From contig CAJNDS010002290.1 in NCBI GenBank assembly GCA_905221605.1, forward strand, positions 795,501 to 859,500: a stretch of 64,000 nucleotides of DNA. The letters run 5' to 3'. The translations under genes and the position numbers were made by a program. A model generated the notes under the pieces. That model ran no database searches. It worked only from the letters and a program-made list of their open reading frames with translations, and was not told the DNA's origin. This DNA comes from Symbiodinium natans. Its lineage: Eukaryota; Sar; Dinophyceae; Suessiales; Symbiodiniaceae. How positions within the stretch are numbered: the stretch's first letter is position 1; each line of letters starts with the position of its first letter. This document shows positions 16,521 to 21,679 of this stretch, piece after piece.

Positions 16521-19500
16521 TGGAGTCGGGGGGTACTTCTTCCGCCCGGCGCGGCCCGATGGAGGCGCACGCAGAAGACTGCATTCTTGTTCCTGCGGAT
16601 GCAGATGGCGCGGAATCCCGCGAGCCGGTCGTCTTTGAAGACGATGAAACCGGCGGGGACGGCTCGTCTCGCCCCAGCTTAGGGCAACAGGTTCAAGGCG
16701 ACGCCAAGCAGGTGGAGTTCACGCTGACCAGGCGCGGGAGGGACTTCGTCCTCCGCCTTGGTGACCGCATTGCCTATCGGGGTGTAGGTGGAGGCCCGAA
16801 GGTGTGCAGGTTAGGACGGGTCACGCAGGTAGATGCGGCCCGTGCGCAGGTCGGCGTGCACCGCTATCTCCCCGACGCCAGCGGAGTTCGCGTCAAATGG
16901 CGGCTTGCATATATCGCCGAGGACGGAGCGCTCACGCTTTCAGAAGGGACCCGTCCGGCCCACGAAGCGGTTTCTGTTAAGGAAATCATTTCCAAGATCG
17001 ACCTAAACCGCGACGGCGTGCTTGCTGCAGCCTCGGCCAGGAAGTTGGACAAGGGAGCGTATTCGTTGCAGGACAGGACGCTCGAGCGAGCGTCTCGCGC
17101 CGGCTCGAGTGTGCTCTCGATCCAAGAGGCCCTCGCGGACCTCTTGGTCGCGGAACCCCGCGTGTTGCAGCCTAGGGCTTCCCCAGAGTCGGGTGCTGTC
17201 GAGAGTTGGTTCCGGCAGTATTTCCTTGGAGGGGTTGCCGACGTCTTAGAGGTTGCTTGGGGTGACGCGGTCGTTTCCGACGCGGCCAGGAGGCACGGGT
17301 ACAGGGTTGTTCCCGCTTTTGTGCAAGGCAAGCAGGCCTACGGGATCACCTGGAACCTGGCCGCAGAAGAGCACTTAGAGGCCATTAGCGGCGCTGTTCT
17401 GCGCGCAGAGCCGAAGGTGCTCGTGATTGGGCTCGAGGGCAAGAATGTGCCCCGAGCTTTCCTCCAACCAGTCGTCCGGTGTGCGCAGGAACGCACGCGC
17501 GCGGGCGCCCACGTCGCGCTGCGTTTGCAGGCGCAAAAAGGCGAGTGGGAACCCTGGCGGCTAGAAGAGTGGGGCGCCTTGTTTGGGACGCTCGCAGAGC
17601 CACGCTGGCCTTGGGCTTTCGTGCGGGCTGACATGTGCCAGTTCGCGCGGGCCAGTGGCCGCGGCAACCTCGTTGAGAGCGGGGCCCTGTGGCTCGCCGA
17701 TTTCAGCTTAGAATCGGTAGGTTTGAGGTGTAGTAGGCCGGATGCGTTAGGCGCAGTGCAGCACAAGCACGTTGAGCGCGCGCAAGCCGACTACAACCTC
17801 ATAGGGGCGGCTTTCTGCGCCTCGCTCCAGGACCTTGGTCTGAGGGGCGCAGAAGAGCTGTGCACCGCTGCAGTTGAAAGCTTTCCAGCCACTGCGGGTG
17901 CAGAAAGCGCCGCGGCTGCGCCACAGCCCTCTCCAGTCGTTCCCCTCCCGGACGTGCGCTCGGGCGAGGACCTCACGCCAGCAGAGCGTGCCGAGCTGGA
18001 TAAGGAGGTGGATAAGTATGCCGCGGAGAAGGAAGCGTTTTGGCGGACCAAGGCGGACGCCAAGGACTGGGATTCCGTCCGGGCTGACCTTGAGGTCTAT
18101 GCTCTTGCGGGCGAGAAGGTCGCGGAGGATCCTAGGCGCACCGAGGCCTATAGAGACCTCGTATGGTCGGGTTTGAAGATCGAGCCTGGACCAACCAGAC
18201 CCGGGCTGACCGATGCTGATATCGCAGCCGTCAGGGAGGTCATACGGCGAAAGGCCGCTGGGTTCTGGGTGGAGGACACCACCAGGACCACGGTCAGGAA
18301 GTTCGCCCATGACTGCATCCCCACCGGGCCGCCAGTTTCGTCCCAGCCTCACAGTCTGAGGGGCGAGTCCGCGCAATGGGTCGACGACAAGCTTGAAGAA
18401 GAATGCAAGCGGGGTCAGTTGATCCGCGGCAGCTCGGCTTGGGGATCTGCGCCGTTTCCGACCAAGGAAATGCCCAGCTACAAGCGGCATAGGAAGCGAC
18501 GCTTGGTGGTTGACTACCGCCGTGTGAATGCCCGAATTAAGCGCTCCACGTACTATTGTCGGCGGGGCAGCGATGTGCTCGCCGCCGCGGTAGGTTCGGT
18601 TTGGTATACCTTCGTGGATGCGGTTAGTGGGTTTAATCAGATTAGGAACACCAAGCGTGCTCGCGAGGTGTTGGCCATTGTGGCAAGATCAGGGAAATAT
18701 CTCCCTGTCGGCCTCACCTTTGGCCCGATTAACGGCCCAGATGATTTCAACTTTGTGGTTGATAGGGCCTATGCCCCCGGCAGAGGTAGGCGCCTTAAGT
18801 ATACTAAGGAGTGGATAGCCTACGTGGATGATCTTACTGTTAGGACGGGTAGGGTCATTGATGGGCAGTTTTTCACTGATGCCCAAGCCGAGGGGGCGGT
18901 GCGCGAAGCGTGCGCCAAGGGGGCAGTCGCGGCTCCGCAGAGCGCGTCGTCTGCTCTTGAAGCCTTAGGCGTTCGCGGTGCGCACAACTCCAAGCGCGCG
19001 AACCATGACGCGGCGCGCTCGGACCAGAATCACCCCACGCGCGTTCTGATGCTCAGGATGTTGGGGCTGTTCGGGTGTTTCTGTGTTCAGGGCGGGTGTT
19101 TTTGGGGCGGGCCGTTTCCCAGGTCGCCGGTCTGCGGGCAGAAGGATTTTTCGTCGTTCGTCGCGTGCAGCTTCGTTCGTTTGTCCCGTAGCCAGTGTCT
19201 TGCAAGCAGGCCTAGAGGTTCGGTCCAAGGTCGAAGCGGAAGCCGTAGAAGCCTTAAAGCCCAGACCTTAAGCAAACTCCCCAAACCCCCGCCGCAGCGG
19301 TTCAAGTGTGTTGTAGAGCCTAGGGTAGGTAGTGCCTCCCCGCGTTCGTGCCTGTGCACTGCGCCCCGCTGCGGGTCGCGACCAGACCGCGCGGGAGCGA
19401 CCAATCGGTCGCCCGGACCTTCGTGGTCAACCACAAGGCCCCGCTGCGGGCCGTGCCCTGGCCGCGCGGGAGCGGCTACCTACCACTACTGCACACCGGC

Positions 19501-21679
19501 CCCTTGCAGCGGGCCGTGTCCTGGCCGCTCAAGGGCGCGTCAGGTTTCCCTCGCCCATCGGAGGTCCAGCAAAGCCGCGGGCCTCAGTGCCGCGATGGGT
19601 GGAGGAGGATCGAAGGGCAGGGGCAAGAGCAAGAGCCCAGGCCCTAAGGGCCGAAAGGGAACGCCCTCGATCGACGACGTGCAGCGCCTGCTAGTCCGAT
19701 GCATGCGGCACGGCGAAGGTGGCTGCAGAGGCCGGTTCGGTCCGGGCGGCCTCTACCCGGTTGATGAGTTGATCGAACAACTCGGCGTCACCATCAACCA
19801 GTACAACCAGGCGGTCGCGCACGACGCCAACCAGCGGAAACCGAGGTTGGACACCTCGCACGCTGGTTTTCTTCGTGCCTTCCAAGGCCACTCTGCCGAT
19901 TGCGGCCATCCGATGGGGTTCATGATGGAGGGCCTAAGTGAGACGGCCATCGACGACCTCATACATCAGTATGGCCCGGCCATGTGGCACGGCACGGACC
20001 TGCATGTCGTGCCAAGCCTGATGCAGAACGGCTTGATCCCCGGCGGCGGGCCGGGAGGCCGCCTCGGGGTGCACTATGTCCTAGGACACTGCCCCACGCA
20101 GTGGGAGGACGGAAGGCGCGGGTTCCGCCGCGGATCGACTTGCATAGTCGAGGTCCGACTGGCGGTCCTGCGGGACGCCGGAGTGCCCATCTATGCTGGA
20201 GCGGATGGGGTGGCCCTCACTGGCCAGATTAGAGCCACCGGCATTTCCCGCATCTGGGCACTCCCCAAGGGCTCGCCTGTCTACTCAGTCTTGATAGCTG
20301 AGTTGGAAGTGGATCGGTTGGTCCAGCGTGTCGACCTAAAGAGTTTAGGCGACGCCAGTGCGGGCCCATACCCGCCATTGGGGCGAGGACCGAAACTGGG
20401 CACGGTCCAAGCGTCCCAAGCTGCTGCGGCCAGCAGTGGCGCGGCGAGCTCCTCGACGGTTGTGCTGGCCCCTGCGGGCCGTGTCATGGCCGCGGGGGCC
20501 GCCCAACCTGTTACCCCTCCGAAGGCCGCGCCTAAGGCCAAAGGGCGTCCCTCAGGGACTCCTAGGACTTCGATCGTTCCAGCGAAGCCCAAGGTGTACC
20601 CTAGGCGCAACATCCCTGCCCCCAATGTCCTCGAGGCCAAAAACTCGCTCGAGGAAGAGGCAGCCCAGGAGGCTGAAGGTGTCGAGGAAGATAGTTCCAG
20701 CTCGGATCTTCCCGACACGCGGGCGCCTCCGGCCGCGGTCAAGGTGAAGGAGGACGAGGAGCCCGCTAGTGGGGCCCAGGCCGAGAGCACGGAGGAAGGA
20801 GTCCTCGTGCTCGGCCAGTCGGTGGTCACCAGCGCGAAGGAGTACCTCGCGCGGTCCGAAGCTCTTCTGAGAGCGCAGAAGCTCCAGTCGAAAATGCTGG
20901 AGGTTGCGGGAACTGCGATGGTGAAGCTGGAGAAGATCACCAAGCGTGAGGAGTCCCTCAAAACACTGCGCCGAGAGGGAGAGAGTCGGGCGGCCGGGGA
21001 AGGCGCCGACGGGGAAGAGGTGTCTGACGATGGTCAGGATGCCCCCGGGGTTGCGGGGTCGAGCAGTTCCGCCAGGCCTGCAGGAGGCGGGGCCGCCCAG
21101 TCCGCCCCGGCCCCAGAGGAGCCTCGCCCCAATGCTGACGGCCACTATGGATGCTCGGCTCCTGGATGCGGGCTGGCCTTTGAGTCGCTGGTGCAGTACC
21201 ACTTGCATCAGGCGGCCTGCCACGGCGCCTCTCTTCCGCCCAACCTGGGGATCAGCCCCTCCGCACCTCTTGACCCCTTTCGTCAAGACTGGCGGGGACG
21301 GTTGTTCCGCCGAGGAAGGGACGGTGAGTATGGGGAGGTGCCCATGCTCCGAGTGATTCGGTACCACAAAGCCAACGGGTACGATCACTCGAGGGTCCCG
21401 CTCCTGAAGCGAGGGGACCGAATCCAGCTTGAGGATGGATCGCACCACATTTATGGTGGTAGCCATCCGCCGGGGTGGCTTCGCGATGACCCCGAGCTGG
21501 ACCCCCCTCAAGGGAGCAGCAGTGGAGGGTCCACGCCCAAGAGCGAGCCCAAAGAGGAGGCCGAGCCGAGACCTCCGCGGGAGGCCGCTCCGCGCGGGCG
21601 GGCCCTCCGCCGAAGGGCGACGTCCAGCGACGCCTGGCCGAGCGTCGCTCCAAGCGAGATTACTCGCCGGACCTGGTGA
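15983..21679 (+). CDS. Integrase C-terminus / methyltransferase-like / RT palm, then Tpt1-type phosphotransferase
   Basis: 1898-codon frame beginning at a GTG inside integrase; the real entry is by frame change. In order: integrase catalytic Glu and GPY/F-like tail (to 16520); unassigned basic domain (16700-17000); weakly methyltransferase-like domain (17198-17730); RT motifs 1-5 with YVDD (18230-18990); a compositionally odd stretch (18991-19594) probably untranslated or spacer; from ATG 19595 a Tpt1/KptA domain (to about 20320), a charged Ser/Glu/Lys-rich region, and a C2H2 finger (21152-21220). The 19595 ATG makes a separate protein of about 694 residues plausible. The frame ends TGA at 21677-21679, overlapping the next frame. 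Confidence 0.8.
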   Translation: MAVSAPLRPCELGANERVHQEVQKVLGAVVRQVGASLSEAWSDWLVVAEYVIDNTPGPHGYTPRDLERSWSLALPLEKDVLRDALQFEPISDWARSQFKQFSELAAAVREHWTRSSEARAKLANRHRRTVDLKPGDRVVWNAPRARSEGAGRVPWKPGLTGPWRVLEVKGHRLTLEPVSMESGGTSSARRGPMEAHAEDCILVPADADGAESREPVVFEDDETGGDGSSRPSLGQQVQGDAKQVEFTLTRRGRDFVLRLGDRIAYRGVGGGPKVCRLGRVTQVDAARAQVGVHRYLPDASGVRVKWRLAYIAEDGALTLSEGTRPAHEAVSVKEIISKIDLNRDGVLAAASARKLDKGAYSLQDRTLERASRAGSSVLSIQEALADLLVAEPRVLQPRASPESGAVESWFRQYFLGGVADVLEVAWGDAVVSDAARRHGYRVVPAFVQGKQAYGITWNLAAEEHLEAISGAVLRAEPKVLVIGLEGKNVPRAFLQPVVRCAQERTRAGAHVALRLQAQKGEWEPWRLEEWGALFGTLAEPRWPWAFVRADMCQFARASGRGNLVESGALWLADFSLESVGLRCSRPDALGAVQHKHVERAQADYNLIGAAFCASLQDLGLRGAEELCTAAVESFPATAGAESAAAAPQPSPVVPLPDVRSGEDLTPAERAELDKEVDKYAAEKEAFWRTKADAKDWDSVRADLEVYALAGEKVAEDPRRTEAYRDLVWSGLKIEPGPTRPGLTDADIAAVREVIRRKAAGFWVEDTTRTTVRKFAHDCIPTGPPVSSQPHSLRGESAQWVDDKLEEECKRGQLIRGSSAWGSAPFPTKEMPSYKRHRKRRLVVDYRRVNARIKRSTYYCRRGSDVLAAAVGSVWYTFVDAVSGFNQIRNTKRAREVLAIVARSGKYLPVGLTFGPINGPDDFNFVVDRAYAPGRGRRLKYTKEWIAYVDDLTVRTGRVIDGQFFTDAQAEGAVREACAKGAVAAPQSASSALEALGVRGAHNSKRANHDAARSDQNHPTRVLMLRMLGLFGCFCVQGGCFWGGPFPRSPVCGQKDFSSFVACSFVRLSRSQCLASRPRGSVQGRSGSRRSLKAQTLSKLPKPPPQRFKCVVEPRVGSASPRSCLCTAPRCGSRPDRAGATNRSPGPSWSTTRPRCGPCPGRAGAATYHYCTPAPCSGPCPGRSRARQVSLAHRRSSKAAGLSAAMGGGGSKGRGKSKSPGPKGRKGTPSIDDVQRLLVRCMRHGEGGCRGRFGPGGLYPVDELIEQLGVTINQYNQAVAHDANQRKPRLDTSHAGFLRAFQGHSADCGHPMGFMMEGLSETAIDDLIHQYGPAMWHGTDLHVVPSLMQNGLIPGGGPGGRLGVHYVLGHCPTQWEDGRRGFRRGSTCIVEVRLAVLRDAGVPIYAGADGVALTGQIRATGISRIWALPKGSPVYSVLIAELEVDRLVQRVDLKSLGDASAGPYPPLGRGPKLGTVQASQAAAASSGAASSSTVVLAPAGRVMAAGAAQPVTPPKAAPKAKGRPSGTPRTSIVPAKPKVYPRRNIPAPNVLEAKNSLEEEAAQEAEGVEEDSSSSDLPDTRAPPAAVKVKEDEEPASGAQAESTEEGVLVLGQSVVTSAKEYLARSEALLRAQKLQSKMLEVAGTAMVKLEKITKREESLKTLRREGESRAAGEGADGEEVSDDGQDAPGVAGSSSSARPAGGGAAQSAPAPEEPRPNADGHYGCSAPGCGLAFESLVQYHLHQAACHGASLPPNLGISPSAPLDPFRQDWRGRLFRRGRDGEYGEVPMLRVIRYHKANGYDHSRVPLLKRGDRIQLEDGSHHIYGGSHPPGWLRDDPELDPPQGSSSGGSTPKSEPKEEAEPRPPREAAPRGRALRRRATSSDAWPSVAPSEITRRTW
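17198..17730 (+). other. Possible degenerate methyltransferase-like domain
   Basis: LEVAWGDAVVSDAARRHG resembles the first Rossmann strand and helix of SAM-dependent methyltransferases, then PKVLVIGLEG and ADMCQFARASGRG in the expected order. No catalytic PC or (D/N)PPY motif is visible, so activity is doubtful and the assignment is weak. Confidence 0.3.
18230..18990 (+). other. RT N-terminal catalytic part (motifs 1-5, YVDD)
   Basis: SSAWGSAPFPTKEMPS and RLVVDYRRVNARIKR (motifs 1-2), FVDAVSGFNQI (motif A, Asp codon 18617), LPVGLTFGPINGPDDFNF (motif B region) and WIAYVDDLTVRTG (motif C, Asp codons 18827 and 18830). Both catalytic sites are intact. No motif 6-7 sequence follows; homology ends in ALEALG near 18970. 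The complementary C-terminal part lies 6 kb upstream at 12.5 kb. Confidence 0.88.
19371..19391 (+). repeat. Dispersed hairpin repeat, copy 4 (spacer)
   Basis: GGTC, loop GCGACCA, GACC. Stem position 6/16 is T-A where most copies have C-G, a second compensatory site. Confidence 0.7.
19446..19466 (+). repeat. Dispersed hairpin repeat, copy 5 (spacer)
   Basis: GGCC, loop GTGCCCT, GGCC, 75 bases after copy 4. Confidence 0.7.
19509..19529 (+). repeat. Dispersed hairpin repeat, copy 6 (spacer)
   Basis: GGCC, loop GTGTCCT, GGCC, 63 bases after copy 5. All three spacer copies have the same phase modulo three. Confidence 0.7.
19595..20320 (+). other. Tpt1/KptA-type RNA 2'-phosphotransferase domain
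   Basis: N-terminal Gly/Lys-rich tail, then a winged-helix part with CMRHG (equivalent of the LRH motif), VDELIEQLGVT and FLRAFQGHS, the signature RAxQGHS of the family (about 19870-19890). The ADP-ribosyltransferase-like lobe has WHGTD (19985-19999), VPSLMQNGLIPGG, LGVHYVLG, an Arg-rich strand before VEVRL, and YAGADGVALTG (near the family's S-x-N-G-V-W-L-T). Known members remove a 2'-phosphate from RNA using NAD+, finishing tRNA splicing by the yeast-type ligase pathway. Length and motif order fit a complete domain. Confidence 0.88.
20474..20494 (+). repeat. Dispersed hairpin repeat, copy 7
   Basis: GGCC, loop GTGTCAT, GGCC. Read in frame as AGRVMAA, in the linker just after the Tpt1-type domain. 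Confidence 0.7.
21152..21220 (+). other. C2H2 zinc finger downstream of the Tpt1-type domain
   Basis: C-x4-C-x12-H-x4-H with Phe and Leu at the classical core positions (starts CSAPGC). A lone finger, so RNA or protein contact is as likely as DNA binding. Confidence 0.7.

Larger units (their letters stand above)
18991..19594 (+). other. Inter-ORF spacer with a hairpin cluster
   Basis: Open by chance in the long frame, but the translation is Cys/Arg/Pro-rich and unlike the neighbouring domains. It holds three of the dispersed hairpins in 160 bases. A position just before the Tpt1-type ATG suggests an untranslated leader or trans-splice acceptor region for that protein (inference). Confidence 0.5.
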
